Assembly (NCBI RefSeq): GCF_036323735.1
Contig: NC_086037.1
Span: forward strand, 54,832,002 to 54,896,001
Reading direction: 5' to 3'
DNA: 64,000 nucleotides
Source: Rattus norvegicus
Taxonomy: Eukaryota > Chordata > Mammalia > Rodentia > Muridae
Position 1 is the stretch's first letter. Each line of letters begins with the position of its first letter. Both the position numbers and the translations under genes were made by a program. Positions 52,350 through 64,000 of this stretch are shown one piece after another. A model generated the notes under the pieces. It was not told where the DNA came from. It made no database searches and worked only from the letters and a program-made list of their open reading frames with translations.

Positions 52350-52565
52350 ATACTTCTCCGTGTGTGTCCATGTGTATGAGATGTACTGTGTGGGTGGGTG
52401 CATGGGCGTGTGCATACATGTGGAAGATGTGGGTTGGGGCATCTGTGTGAGGGGGCGCACATGTGTATGTGGATGTACACGTGTAGGTGGGTACATGTGT
52501 ATACACGTGTTTGTGAGTGAGAACATGTGCGTGTGTGTGGGGTGCACGTGTGTGCCTGTATGTGG
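52350..52565. repeat. Degenerate (GT)-rich region
   Basis: GTGTGTG, CATGTGT and ACGTGT words run for about 215 bp without a fixed period. All long frames here are low-complexity. Confidence 0.75.
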
Positions 52566-53059
52566 AATTTGGAGGTCGGTTTTGGGCTCCCCAGGGACCA
52601 CCTAGTTTGGTTCTCACAGGATCCCTCACAGGCTAGAGTTTGCTGATCAGGAAGGACTAGCCGGGGTCCACCTTGCCTGCCAGTGCTGGGCTTACAAATG
52701 TGTACGACCAAACATAGCGTCATTTCACCAGTGCTGGGGTCACACTCCGGTCCCGTGCAGCAAGTACATCACCCACTGAGCCCTCCGCAGCTCCATGACA
52801 ACCGTTTTAGCCTTTCTTTTTAAACCTGGGATCCAGATATTACGCTTTGTAATAGAGATCATATATCCCCAGTTTAAGTTAAAAATTCACCTGACTTTTG
52901 AAACCGCACCTTACTTTGTGCTGGGGATCGAACTTACAGCTTGTCGCTCTAGGCAGGGGCTCTACCACTGAGTGACTTCTCCAGTCCTCTTTTTCACTTG
53001 CGATTGAGACAGGGTGTCACTGGCTGCCTTGGCCGAACTTGAACTCACTTCATAGCCTA

Positions 53060-54430
53060 AACCCTAAACAGGTTTTGTACTTAAGTCCCAGTTTCCCAAG
53101 TAGGTAGGCAGTAGGCCTGCTCCAGCAATTCCGGCTCCCATTTTGTCTCTCATGGTGTTGACAATTTTGAAAAGTCCAGACTATTCTCCTGTCCCAGGTC
53201 CCACAGTTGATTGCTGTCCCTGTTGGAACGTTTTTTTTTTTAAGACAAGAAGCCAATGGTGACAACATGTACTTCCTAATGTATCCACCAGGGGGCGAAC
53301 ATGTTCCGCAGTCCCACATTGATGTCGCAAAATTCAATCACTTGGTTAAGATGCAGTCATTGAGTAGAACTGTGAGGGGGAGAATTCAACGACGTCGAGT
53401 ACCTAAAGGGCTGGGTTCATAACTGTACTTGTCCATTCCCCTTCATCGTTGTCTCCGGGCAGACACACAAGTCCTCCATCTTCCTGACCTGGCTAGTGCC
53501 CTATGCCTCCTAGGCAACTGTCCTACCACAGAGCTCTAGATCAGTCCTCCACACCAGGCAGCTGTCCTAACACAGAGCTATCGATCAGCCCCGACAGCAT
53601 TTTTGACTTTGCCATTTACCTTTTAAAACTGTGAGTGGGGACTTTAAGACATACAAAACCAGAGACAGTAGCATCATGAGCGAGTCTCAGTATACTTGTC
53701 CGCCATCCATGTGCAATAGTCAGTGTGTTACCGGGAGCTTTCTATTTTCCCTGGGCGTTTTTAAAGCAGATCTCAGATCTCACATAATTTAATGCATGCA
53801 TGTTTTTATACGCAAAACCGTTTTCCCCCTTAAATATCATCCTTTGATATACTCTTGGGAAAATTCTGTACATAGAAGAGACAGAGTGGATCGCAATTGA
53901 CTATCTGTAAGAGTTGGGGCCTGTCAATTACATTGAAACCCAGAATCTGGGAGCATGGCATGCTATAATACATTATAATGTATTATATTCCTTATATATA
54001 AAATATATGTATTATATATGTATATATAAATAAAATCGATTTTTCTCCATCTCCAATACATATGTTATTATATATTTCCTTATATATAATGTATATATTC
54101 AATATATACCGATGTATAAAATCTCCATTATTCCATCTCTAGTCTCTCCATCAAGAATGTCCACCCACAACCAGGAGAGGGGATAACATTTAAAATGTAA
54201 ATACATAAAATATCCAAAAAATAAGGTATCTCAAGACCTCTCCTCCTGCCACGCCCTCACACACATGTCATGGAACACAGGCATATTTGGAACACACGGA
54301 GTCCAGCTGTGCTTCAGATGAGCCCAGCTCTCAACAGTGTTGTGGTGTTGGGGCTGCTCACCAGTTGCTGCCCCTTATCCAGGCCTCCCATGCGACCACA
54401 GTGAGAAGCTATAATTAATAACAACCTGGG
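53060..54430. other. Unannotated stretch with AT-rich block
   Basis: A strong CTCF-like core, CCACCAGGGGGCGAA, lies at 53285-53299. An AT-rich ATATAA/TATA block lies at about 53960-54115. No gene is supported. Confidence 0.55.
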
Positions 54431-54432
54431 AG

Positions 54433-54612
54433 GTGGGCTGGAGAGATGGCTCAGAGGTTAAGGGCACTGACAGCTCTTGCAGAGGTCCTGAGTTCCCAGC
54501 AACCACATGGTGTCTCACAGCCATCCGTAATGGGATCCGATGCCCTCTTCTGGTGTGTCTGAAGACAGCTGCAGTGTATACATATATGTGAAATAAATAA
54601 ATGATTCTTTAA
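54433..54612 (+). repeat. B2 SINE
   Basis: Near-consensus sense B2 from 'gggctggagagatggctcag' to the 'aaataaataaatgattcttt' tail. It abuts the truncated end of the tubulin retrocopy. Confidence 0.93.
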
Positions 54613-54639
54613 AAGAATAAAGCAAGCCGGAAGCCAGGG

Positions 54640-55560
54640 GGATACCAGTTCACACTGGATGTTTTGTTTGGAGCCGATGACGATGGCAGCTTTGGCATCT
54701 TTGAGAGCCGTGTCACCAGGACACAACAGGCAGTAGGCCAGGTGTTTGTCACAGTAAAGGTCGCATTTCACCATCCGGTTGGCTGTCTCAAGGCAAGGAT
54801 TAGTGATCTCTGCTACATGAACGTGTTCATGTTCTCAGCAGAGATGACAGAGGCATGGCCAGAGGGAAGACGGTGAAAAGGAGGGCACCAGGTTGATCTG
54901 GAATTCTGTCAGGTTCTGTCAAACCAAGAGAAGCGTCTATAGAAGCTACGATCCAGAAAAGGGGGTAACGAGAGTCAGTGTAGACTGATTTCTTAGTATT
55001 GTGACTTCTATGAGAGACGTCGTAGGTGGCCTACCATCTACCACGGAGGGACAACCAGAGTGCTCTAGGGAGGTGTGGGTGGTGAGGATGGAGTTTTAAG
55101 GATCATCCAGAACTGTGAAAGCATGGGGGGCAGGCTAAGTGGAGAACTCCATCTTGGACCTACTGTGATCAACAGACATTCTGTCACCCAGGTGGTAAAA
55201 CCTCCCTCACCAAAGCTCTTCCCTCACCAAAGCTGCAGAAAGTGAAGATGCCCTGAAGGCCTGCACGGGGCTCTGACATGAAGACTGTGGTCTTCCTGCC
55301 CGTGGTAGAGTGCCCATGTGTGTGTCAGCAGCATCCCACTGCCTGTGAGACAGTCTACAGAGAAGAGCTGGCAGTAGGTGTCAGTAGGAACTTCGTTAAT
55401 GGTGATGGGTTTCAGGTCTACAGATGCTACTGTGGTCACATGCTTGCCAGCATCCGTCTATGCCAGGGCTGTTCAAAACCCGATGGAGGATGCGCAGAAT
55501 AGGCCAGAGAAGACTTTGACCGAGAGACACAGTTCACACACCCTGGCATTGAGACACCTC
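54640..55560 (-). pseudogene. Alpha-tubulin processed pseudogene
   Basis: On the minus strand the 5' part (about 55460-55370) reads GKHV..VASVDLKP, then INEVPTDTYCQLF, a diverged match to the N-terminal GTP-domain region of alpha-tubulin. Near 54930-54770 the sequence matches the middle of the protein (F-Q-V-D-L-V-P-like, then MVKCDL). It continues through a G-D-T-A-L-K-D-A-K-A-A-I segment before breaking off near 54640. No introns are present. Frames change several times and a large middle part appears lost or scrambled. The paralogue cannot be named. It is a dead retrocopy, with limits approximate. Confidence 0.88.
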
Positions 55561-55622
55561 AGGCCACCTTGATTTAGATATCTATTTTTTTAACAGCTGA
55601 AAGGTTTTTGTTTTTTGTTTTA

Positions 55623-55783
55623 GATTTTGTTTATTTATTATATATAAGTACACTGTTGCTGTCTTCAGACACACCAGAAGAGGGCATCAGATCTTATGGT
55701 TGTGAGCCACCATGTGATTGCTGGGAATTGAACTCAGGACCTCTGGAAGAACAGTCAGTGTTCTTAACCACTGAGCCATCTCA
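55623..55783 (-). repeat. B2 SINE
   Basis: Near-consensus antisense B2 from its AT tail; the terminal Pol III end is slightly shortened ('gagccatctcaggtt'). Confidence 0.9.
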
Positions 55784-55784
55784 G

Positions 55785-58375
55785 GTTTTACATCCATTTT
55801 CTCACATACCATCTCTTTGAAGAACTTCCTATGTGTAACAATAATGTGCACACTGTACCTTGCCCCTTCCTTCTCCTCCTCGGTCTCCAGGGTTTTCTGC
55901 TAATCCATGAACTGTACCAAGAAAGAAGAAACATGCTTCAGCAGTTAATATCTAACCCAGCACATTGACAATAGCCAAGTGACCATGGTTGGTAGCAATC
56001 GCGGTTACAGTATAGAGAGATAATAAATTATATTCCCAGGAAATTCTGATTAATTATTGGCTCCAGGCACCTCTCCATATCCTACCAGGAGATCTAATTC
56101 TTCTAGTGCCCAAGTGCTTTCAGCAGATTAGTAACCCAAGGCAGCTCCTTGCCTTGCTTAGCTCACCTCTGAATGTCAGAACTAAGTTCCCATCGAGAGA
56201 ACATCTGGATGTCAGCTGATGTACCCAGACCTTGTGTTGACTCAACCACATCACCATCATTAACAAACAGAGGAGCAGGGATCTATTCCACTCCCATAAT
56301 CCTCAGAGACAAACAATAATAAATCATAGTCCAAGCCTTTTTATTATTTCTGGTTCTGGGGAAACATCTGTCACTGATAAGGTGAAAGTAAAGACTTCCA
56401 CTAGCAAAGCCAAGAGTGCAAACGCAAGGGAAAGGCGGAAGAAGTGTTGAGAGGACACCCCCTCCCTCAACCCCCCAGTCACTCCTGTTTTCTGTAAAAC
56501 TTTGTCCTGATGAGAGTTCAGGCTGCTTCACCAAACCGCCCTGTGGGTCGGCAGTGGGTTTATAATAAAGAGACGCTAATGGGATTACATTGAAAATGGC
56601 TCCTTCCTTGGCGGTCTTTTGGGGTTCAGATGCTTCTTGGTACAACAGCGTTCCTTCAGGAAATGATAGGGGATTCTGCATGAATATCCCCACAGGCCCT
56701 TGCCACGTGGGGACCTAACTGCTCAGGCCTGGCCATAAGGAAAGCTGTCTGCATTATGCTCATGTACTTTTCCCAGGAGAGGATTGGTCACCTCCACAGT
56801 TACCTGAAGAAGACCCTGAAGGCGTTATCCCTCCAAGTCTCATCATTTGCACGTGGACATGGGCTTGAGCATCATATTCCAAGTCTGTAGCTTCTAACAG
56901 GCATTGAAATCTTGACGCCAGTCTGGCCAGTGTAGACAAAGACGCCATGGATGGTGGTAGCTGGTTAGAAGCAAAGACAACAGGAGCAGACATCAGGCCC
57001 TGGTCACTGTCCCCAACAAGCAAGGAGTCACAGTAAGTGACACACCAAAGATTTTAAAATTCTTTTTATGACACAACCCTAATGAAATTTAAACACCCGA
57101 TAAAAACATCTTAATCCCATCAGATTATCATATCAAAATCTTGTCCATAACTTTTGAACCCAATATTTCCAATGTCTTTTTTTTTCCCTATGTGTGAGTC
57201 CCTCAGGCCACTTGAGAAGACATTTCCTGCATGTTTTCCGCTTGTTCCCTTGGTTCAGTCTGGTGGAACCATGCTGCTGGTGAGAGTAGGCACCAGCCCC
57301 GTGACTCTGAAATGTCCACAGTGCTTCTCAAACAGGTACGTAAGTCAGTAACCCAAGGATTATGTGAGGTTGTGAATTTGAATCTAGGTTTTGAGTGAGG
57401 TCTGAAATCTTCCATTTCCAATCAAGTGTGTTGTGATTTTCCTCTGAGTTTGTCTTGGGGGGTCTCTGAAGACCAAGCTCCAGCCTTTGTACACAAGTCT
57501 TTGGAAGTTTGGTCTTGGATGTGTTTTGGTACCTTCCTTTCCTACTATTGGATGCTCCTTTATCGTGACCTACAGCCTGTTCCTAAGTCTCTGACCTATT
57601 GCCAGGTCTATGGAAAACTTACTTATACTGGTTTTGGTGGTTCTTATATGACTTGATTTCAGATTATTCCCACAAAGAGGGTCACTGCCTTCCACCTATC
57701 TTTGTGTGTGCGTGCGTGCGTGCCTGCCTGCCTACCTGTCTATCTGTCTGTCTGTTTTTCATTCATGAATCTAGCACACTCTTGGGAGCACAGAGTGGGT
57801 TAACTAATTCACACTGCCGATATCAGGAACAAGGACAGCAACAAATACACAGGAAGGGGCTGATGAGCCAAACCTTTTTATCAGGGAATTTGTCTTCATC
57901 ACCAAAGCAGCTTTCCTGTGAGAGTTCTAATTGGTGGGTAAAGCAAGCAGGCCCAAGTTCATGGGGTCACACTGGAGCCGAGAGCTAGTCGCTGTGGCAT
58001 ATTCAAGGAGGCTTAAATTCAAACTAAGCTGGAAATCATCCTCCAAAATGTGATGTTGGTTCTAATTTCTGTTTTTTCCTGTATAATAACAATCTTGGCA
58101 TCTAAGTCAGCACAATGGAAATGGGACCCTGGGAATGGTACCCCAGCTTTGGTGGTACCCCATCTCCCTGCTATTTGATTCTCTAGGCAGAGAGACATGT
58201 GATTAGAAGTGTGAGTCTAAGCCTGCAGAAGAGTAGTCCAGTGATTTGTCATTTTAATAAGCATCTGGGATGATCACTTAAGGGTCACGTTGCTTTAGAA
58301 GGAAGTTGACCTGAGAATTGAGAATAATGGCTCTTAATTACCACAGCTTGGTAGCAAGTTTAAAATCAAGGGATT
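55785..58375. other. Stretch without an identified gene
   Basis: Two minus-strand frames (56760-57023 and 56283-56693) have non-repetitive composition, but I do not recognise them. A TGCC/TGTC-type microsatellite lies at about 57708-57756. Nothing else is assigned. Confidence 0.45.
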
Positions 58376-58376
58376 T

Positions 58377-58463
58377 ACACGGTGTGGTGGTGCATTCAGG
58401 AGGCAGATGGACTTTTGTGAGTTTGAGACCAGCCTGATCTACATAATGAGACGCTGTTTAAAA
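58377..58463 (+). repeat. B1 SINE 3' part
   Basis: 'ggcagatggacttttgtgag', 'gagaccagcctgatctacat', followed directly by the trinucleotide tract. Confidence 0.75.
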
Positions 58464-58478
58464 CACCACCACCACCAC

Positions 58479-58517
<39 letters not shown>

Positions 58518-58880
58518 CAACAATAACAGAAACAATAGCAACAACAACAATAACAGAAACAGTAGCAACAACAACATCAAAACAGCATCCAAACAACAAC
58601 AGCAGTAACAACAACAACAGCAGCAACAGAAACAACAGCAACAGCAGTAGCAGTAACAACAACAGCACAGTAACAGCAGCAGTAACAACAACAGCAACAA
58701 CAATAACAGAAACAACAAGAGCAACAGCAACAGCACTAACAACATAACAGAAACAATAGCAAGAACAGCAATAACAGCAGCAACAACATCAAAACAACAA
58801 CAGCAGTAACCACAGCAACATTGACAGCAACAGCAGCAGCAGCAGCAGCAACAACAACCACAGCAACAACAGCAACAAAA
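58464..58880 (+). repeat. Imperfect CAG/CAA/TAA trinucleotide tract
   Basis: CAC units, then CAG, CAA, TAA and GTA triplets run for about 415 bp with pure CAG runs near 58489-58509 and 58830-58848. It follows the B1 where its A-rich tail would be. Confidence 0.95.
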
Positions 58881-59154
58881 AATCAAGCCATTATTATTTT
58901 TCATAACACTTTTTGGCTATTCTAGTCCCTTGCACGAACTTTTGGATCCACTGTTCAGTTTTTGCGAAGAAGCCAGGTGGGGATGGATTGCACACATTCT
59001 ACGGATCAGCATGGTGTGTTGTCATCCTGACAGCAAAGGCCTTCTGGACTCGGAACCTGAGCTCATCTTTTCGTTTGTTTTGATGCTTTACTTCTTCAGT
59101 TTTCTATGCATGTCAGCGTAGAAGTCTGTACTGCTCTTTAAAACTGTGTTCCGG

Positions 59155-59345
59155 GACCTGGTGTGATGGCTCAGGTGTTACAAGCACCCAGGCTGGGTTC
59201 TCAGCACCCACATGGTGGGACACAGCAGTCCGTAACTTCAGTCCCAAGATCTCACACTTTCTTCTGCCCCCCTCAGGCACTATGTGCAGGCGGTGCACAG
59301 ACAAAGACATGCAGGCAAAACACCCATACACACAAAATAACAAGT
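59155..59345 (+). repeat. B2/B3-type SINE
   Basis: 'ctggtgtgatggctcaggtg', 'gttctcagcacccacatggt', diverged sense order. Confidence 0.7.
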
Positions 59346-59486
59346 AAGAGAAACGAGCTTACAAAATATTCCTCAGTTTGAGGACAGCTTACAGAGCAAG
59401 TTTCAGATTAGCCAGGGCTACACATAAACAAACAAACAAACAATTATTCCCATGCCCCTTAATTTTTTGCAACTCTACATTTATTT

Positions 59487-59595
59487 GAGACATGGTCTTG
59501 CTATGTAGCTCAGATAGCTCTAACTTAAGGCTATCCTCCTGCCTCAGGTTTCCAAGTGTTGGAATTACAGACGTGCACCACCATTCCTGGTCTAA
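59487..59595 (-). repeat. B1 SINE
   Basis: 'tttgagacatggtcttgcta', 'ccaagtgttggaattacaga'. Confidence 0.85.
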
Positions 59596-59644
59596 AACAT
59601 TGCTTGTGTAATTGTGTTTTGGATTATTGTGAGCAATCCTTTAT

Positions 59645-59770
59645 GTGTTTTTATACATTTATTTGTTTGTATACAGAAGTCATGGTGGAGGTCAGAAGAC
59701 AGTTCTTCTTCCACCATGTGGGTCCCAGGAAACAAACTCAGGTTCTCAGGTTGGTAGAGGGCACCTTCTT
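59645..59770 (-). repeat. B3-type SINE fragment
   Basis: 'ggtggaggtcagaagacagt', 'ggaaacaaactcaggttctc'. Confidence 0.7.
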
Positions 59771-59899
59771 CTATGGAGGCATCTTACCCAATTTTTTTAA
59801 AATTAAAAATGGAATTGGTTTCTGTTTAGTGATCCGCTATTCTGTAACCTTGCCAACCTTTTAAATTATTTCAAAAAGTCTTTTAGATGGGTTCCTCAG

Positions 59900-61655
59900 G
59901 AATTCTGATGGGCACCACTGAGTCACATGCAAAAAAGGGATCATTGACTTCTTGTCCCCCAATTAGTATGTTTTCTACCCCTTGCCCGGTTGTCCCCGAG
60001 AGGAGCTGCTAGTGTTGCATATGTGTGTGAGTTGACATCTTCGCGGTTTTTCTGATGTTGGAGAATGATTAGTGCCTTCGTCAGTAAGTATCATGTTAGC
60101 TGTGGGTTTTCAATGGAGTCAGTTTGAGGAAGTTCCCTTCTATGTTTAATTTGTTGATTTTTTTTTAAATTATAAAAGATTGTCGGACTAGGTGTTAGTC
60201 TGTGTCTACTGAAACACTCAGTTGGTTTTCCCCTTCATTTTATCAACATGAACTAACTGGGAATGGCATGGGCTTTTGAAACCTGAAGACCCATCCCCCA
60301 GTGACACACCTCCCCCAACAAGGCCACGCCTCCTAATCCTTCCCAAAACAGTTCCACCAACTTGGGACTGAGTGTTCAAATATATGAACTTCTAGAGGTT
60401 ATTCTCATTCAAACCAGCACACAGGACTGGTCTCTCCATCAAAGCCAGAACTTGTCTGCATGGCTCGTCTCCCTGGTCAGCTTGCTCTGGGCATTCCCCA
60501 TCTCTGTTGCTGGAATTACAGTCTGCCCATTCCTGCCTGGCCTCTGCATGAGGACTGATCTGAATCCTGGTTCTCACAGTCGTGTGTCAAGTGCTCTAAC
60601 CACTGGACTGTCTCCCCAGACCGTGATTTTCTTTTTAAAATATTGATCACTTAAAGTTGAGACCTTACCTCTAAGCTCCTGGGAAGTTTTGGCATGCTGT
60701 GACTGTACTCTATTTCTGCTTAAATGTTTCTATTAATACTGACAAGGGGTCTCCATATACCTTCCTGTATTTTTTAAGCTTGGAATCCTTTGTGTCTCAG
60801 AACAAACGTAAGAACTTTGTTCTTTTTGTTACATTAAGTTCAGCATCTGGGCCCTCAGAGTTAGACTCTTCTGACTGATTTCTTTTCTTTCTTGTTTTGG
60901 AAAAGCTTTCATATCTTTTCCCACAAATCTGTCCTCCTCCCTCACCCCCGATCTCCCCACATTATCATACATTTCAGATAAGATTTTATGGAAATCCTGG
61001 GTATTAACTCCTCTCTTTTCTGGGGCCTGTTGTTATTTGTTTGTTTTTTTCCAGTGACTTGGCTGGACTAGGTCACAGAAGCGTATTTCCCTGGTGGTGA
61101 GTGCAGTCTCCGATGCTGACACTTCGGATGTGGATGTTGTCCTCAGGGAGGGAAACCCTGTCAGCCACTGTCCCTGGAGATCTGAGATGAATAGAATGCT
61201 GCTGTAATAGAACTCTCTTTGCCTCCCCTTCCTATGTCTCCTGTCAGAGCTCCTGGCCTGACCTCTCCTGACGTTATTCAGCAGTATATTCAGGTGTTAG
61301 CTCTAGTAGCCAAGGCCTGATTGCTTAATTGTTTTTGATAATGGCCGGATACAGGCAGTTGTAGATACTGGCTGGGATCCCAGGAAGGATTCTCTTAGCT
61401 CTTTCTCCCCCTGGTTCCTTTAAGCTAAGCCAACTACAGACAAGCTTTTCTGCATTATTATATTGATGTACTTCCAGACTCAATCTGACCTAATGGTGAG
61501 GACTCTTGAAATGGGAAAAGCTCATTAAAAAGGAAGGCTTGTTTTTCTGCCGTAAGTGACAATGTTTTGAAAAATTTCATTGTTGCTGCTAATTTAATGT
61601 CACCAAGACCCTCCTTCTAAGTGCCTCCCTTCAAGACCTCCATTTATTTCTCTTT
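59900..61655. other. Stretch without a gene
   Basis: A rodent interspersed repeat segment of unassigned family lies at about 60280-60420 ('ccaacaaggccacgcctcct', 'cattcaaaccagcacac'). The rest is unassigned. Confidence 0.5.
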
Positions 61656-61662
61656 AAATGTT

Positions 61663-61665
61663 CGC

Positions 61666-61711
<46 letters not shown>
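61663..61711. repeat. (CG)n(TG)n tract
   Basis: About 18 nt of CGCGCG pass directly into (TG)n, an alternating purine-pyrimidine Z-DNA-type tract. Confidence 0.93.
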
Positions 61712-61715
<4 letters not shown>

Positions 61716-61811
61716 TCATATATGTGTGCATGGAAGTGCACCTGCAGGAGAAGGCCAGGGGTTGATATCAGTGTCATCTGTTGCTTTCCAGCTTATTTAT
61801 CCAGATATAAG

Positions 61812-62040
61812 CTTGGCATGGTGGTTCACGCCTTCAATCCCAGCAGTCCAGAAGCAGAGGCAGGTGGATCACTGTGAGGTACGTGGGTGGGTGTCTGATG
61901 AGGCCACAAGGGGGCGTCAGAAGCCCTGGAACCTGACTTACAGGTGGTTGTGAGCTGCCCGGTGAGGACTGAGAGCTGATCTGAAGTCCTCTGGAAGAAC
62001 ACCAGAGCTCTTAGGCATGAAGCCGTCTCTCCAAACCCTC
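61812..62040 (+). repeat. B1 fragment joined to a B2-like segment with CTCF-like core
   Basis: B1 start 'gcttggcatggtggttcacg' up to about 61880. Then comes a minus-strand B2-like segment with GCCACAAGGGGGCGTC (61903-61918) and 'gaagccgtctctccaaacc'. Confidence 0.6.
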
Positions 62041-62044
62041 CGTC

Positions 62045-63055
62045 TTAAGTTTGAGACACAGTCTCTCGTGTTTAAACCTGGAGCTCCCCAGTTTGGCAAG
62101 ACTAACAGCCCAGCAGGTCCCACGGACTCCTCCTGTCTCCACAGAGGTAGCTTTGGGTTACAGGCATATGCTGCGCTGAGCCTTTTACATAGATGCTGGG
62201 GCTCTCAGCACAGGTCTCGGGCTGGTACTTTACCAGCTGAGCCCTCTCCCTGCTACTACTTCTGGCAACACAGTGAGGCACAAACGTCGTGTGTTTTTCT
62301 TTTAAGTAAGTTATCTTAGGAAGAGTTCTGGAACCCCATCTTCTTAAGGCCTCCCCTTCTCACTGAACAGAATCTGCCGCTATGCCACCACAGGGTGCTC
62401 ATCTGAAGTGACGTACCTGCCTTGGCACGTAAGTGGGACGCTGAAATGTACACAGTAGCCTCTGGTCTTTCCACTGTGCTTCTCCTGGTGTCGATCCTCG
62501 GAACGTGTCCAGTAGAAGCATTTGGAACCCAACACTCTTGGCCTTCTCTGCGTGAGCTGGGCTTCTAATCCAGAAGTGAGACCCGTGCTTTGGAAGGGAG
62601 CTCCAGTCCTATCTCTTGCCTCTGGAAGAGTGGGGAATAGCCCCAGGAGATGCCTGCCACTTGCCTCCTCCTAGAGTAAAACCTTAATTTTAGATTAGGA
62701 GCTGGCAGGAGAGGGAGCCCCATCTTCCTGGTTACCCTGCCTAGATTAAAATTTCCCTCTCACTGAACTGGGTCGGTGAGAGGGAACATGGTTCAAATGC
62801 CCGATTTTTTTTTCCTGTTCTTACAGGATTGAGTAATTCTTCTCAAACAAATATTTCTCTAATTGTTGTATTAGGACATTATCCAGAGGCCTTAGACTTT
62901 ATGGTAGCCATGTAACATTTGAGAACTTGTCATAATTATTACTAGCTAAATACTTGTTTCATTCAGGTAAGTTCCTCACAGTGGGTTTCAGAAGTGTGGA
63001 CATCCTAGAGATTCTTTATCCCTCCCCCCACATTGTTTTATCTTGTTTATTTTAT
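62045..63055. other. Unannotated stretch
   Basis: No gene or clear repeat is recognised. Confidence 0.5.
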
Positions 63056-63060
63056 TTTAA

Positions 63061-63155
63061 TTTTTGAGACAGTCTAATATGTAGTCGAGGTTAGCCTTGA
63101 ACCCATGGCCCTCTTGCCCGACTGTGGGTTAGTGGAGTGCCCACCATGCTCGACT
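63061..63155 (-). repeat. Diverged B1 SINE
   Basis: 'tttttgagacagtctaatat', 'gttagccttgaacccatggc' antisense. Confidence 0.65.
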
Positions 63156-63159
63156 CTTC

Positions 63160-64000
63160 TAGAATCATTGCACTTGGATGGAATCAAAGGACACTTGTAA
63201 ATGGCGTCTCTCTGGGCAAGGCACACCTGAGAAACCACTGTCTTACACAACACTGAGTAACTTAGAGTAGCGCTCAGCTTGATGTCAATGGAGAAGCAAG
63301 AAAACAAAACAACCACCAGGCCGGAAATTTTCTGCTAGATTTGGCAAGAACCAAATTGCAATCAGTCTCCAAGGATTTATCGAACGCATGTGAGGACCAC
63401 TTGAGTAATTCACATTTTCGGAAAATGTGGGAATTCTCAGCCTTTGGGGCTGAAATCCTATCACCATTAAAAATAGAGGTCAACCCAGAGTTTGAATCTG
63501 TTATGTTAGGAACCCACCCCCATTCCACTTGACCCATGACTTTCTAAGCCCTTAGCTTTCGGATCCAACGGCCTCTATTAATATCAAACAGGAAGCATGT
63601 CAAGTGTTGGCTCTTTATTTTCTGGACTTCAAATGCGTCACCACATTTTTCAGGATGGAAGCTTCTATAATCCTTTACCTGTGCTTTCCCTTCCCTAAAT
63701 GGTCCACGAAGAACGAGCCTTTTGAGCATAATACGACAGAAGTCAGATTCGGAAGTGTGGCCATTCTAGAGACCCTGGCTTACCTCCTGGTTCTATTTGG
63801 CTGTTTTGTTTTAATCTTCGAGATAAGGTCTTAATACGTAGCTGCAGTTAGCCTTGAGCTAGCCTTAGATACTCCTGCTTAGTTTCTGTTTCCTGAGTGT
63901 ATTAAATACATATCTTGTGAGGGCTTGGTATGTATCAGTCACTGTACTGATATATCACAGTAGATAAGACAATTCCTTTCCTCCAAGGATTCAAAGGTCA
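63160..64000. other. Unannotated right edge
   Basis: A worn B1-like segment lies near 63822-63870 (minus). No gene is supported up to the edge. The known downstream neighbour of Tat, Chst4, is not seen here. Confidence 0.45.

Noticed and set aside
52310..52723. His/Thr-rich minus-strand frames
   Set aside because: They are low-complexity translations of the GT-rich region.
58396..58904. Leucine/valine/cysteine-rich minus-strand proteins
   Set aside because: They are pure translations of the CAG/CAA repeat.
46111..64000. Chst4, the expected neighbour downstream of Tat
   Set aside because: Its long single coding exon would give a clear frame of almost 400 codons. None is present, so it must lie beyond the right edge.

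Overview
The window is nuclear DNA of a rat, almost certainly Rattus norvegicus. Six near-consensus ID elements (BC1-derived SINEs, very numerous in rat) lie among B1, B2/B3 and B4 SINEs. The one complete gene, spliced by its GT/AG junctions, gives a 454-residue tyrosine aminotransferase that I recognise as the rat protein.

Layout. (1) 1-1000: the first coding exon of Marveld3 on the minus strand, its CpG-rich promoter region and two CTCF-like motifs in tandem. The rest of Marveld3 lies left of the window. (2) 1.0-24.5 kb: intergenic DNA between the divergent Marveld3 and Tat genes. It holds SINEs, old LINE-1 fragments, microsatellites and an Rps24 processed pseudogene (8.4-8.9 kb). It also holds motif clusters at about -11, -5.4, -3.6 and -2.5 kb from Tat, which match the known distal control elements of this gene (forkhead/HNF1; GRE; CRE plus HNF4; paired GREs with a forkhead site). 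(3) 24.56-35.49 kb: Tat, 12 exons on the plus strand, start codon in exon 2, stop in exon 12, poly(A) signal at 35464. (4) 36.70-37.30 kb: a gammaretrovirus-type solo LTR with a 4-bp target duplication. (5) 38.20-46.11 kb: a class I endogenous retrovirus with two 735-bp LTRs that look identical, a GTAA target duplication and a tRNA-Pro-type primer site. Its gag, pol and env are badly decayed, and its leader carries 23 tandem copies of a 37-bp unit. (6) 46.1-64 kb: gene-poor DNA with SINEs, an alpha-tubulin processed pseudogene (54.6-55.6 kb), a 400-bp CAG/CAA tract and several Z-DNA-type repeats.

Tat is the hepatic, hormone-inducible first enzyme of tyrosine breakdown. Its upstream motifs fit induction by glucocorticoid (GREs) and by glucagon/cAMP (CRE), with liver restriction through HNF3/FOXA, HNF4, HNF1 and C/EBP-type sites.

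The most unusual structure is the retroviral element. Its coding capacity is lost but its LTRs are pristine, so it was probably copied recently in trans. Every 37-bp leader unit can fold into the same hairpin, with a self-complementary loop that resembles a multiplied retroviral dimerisation or packaging signal.
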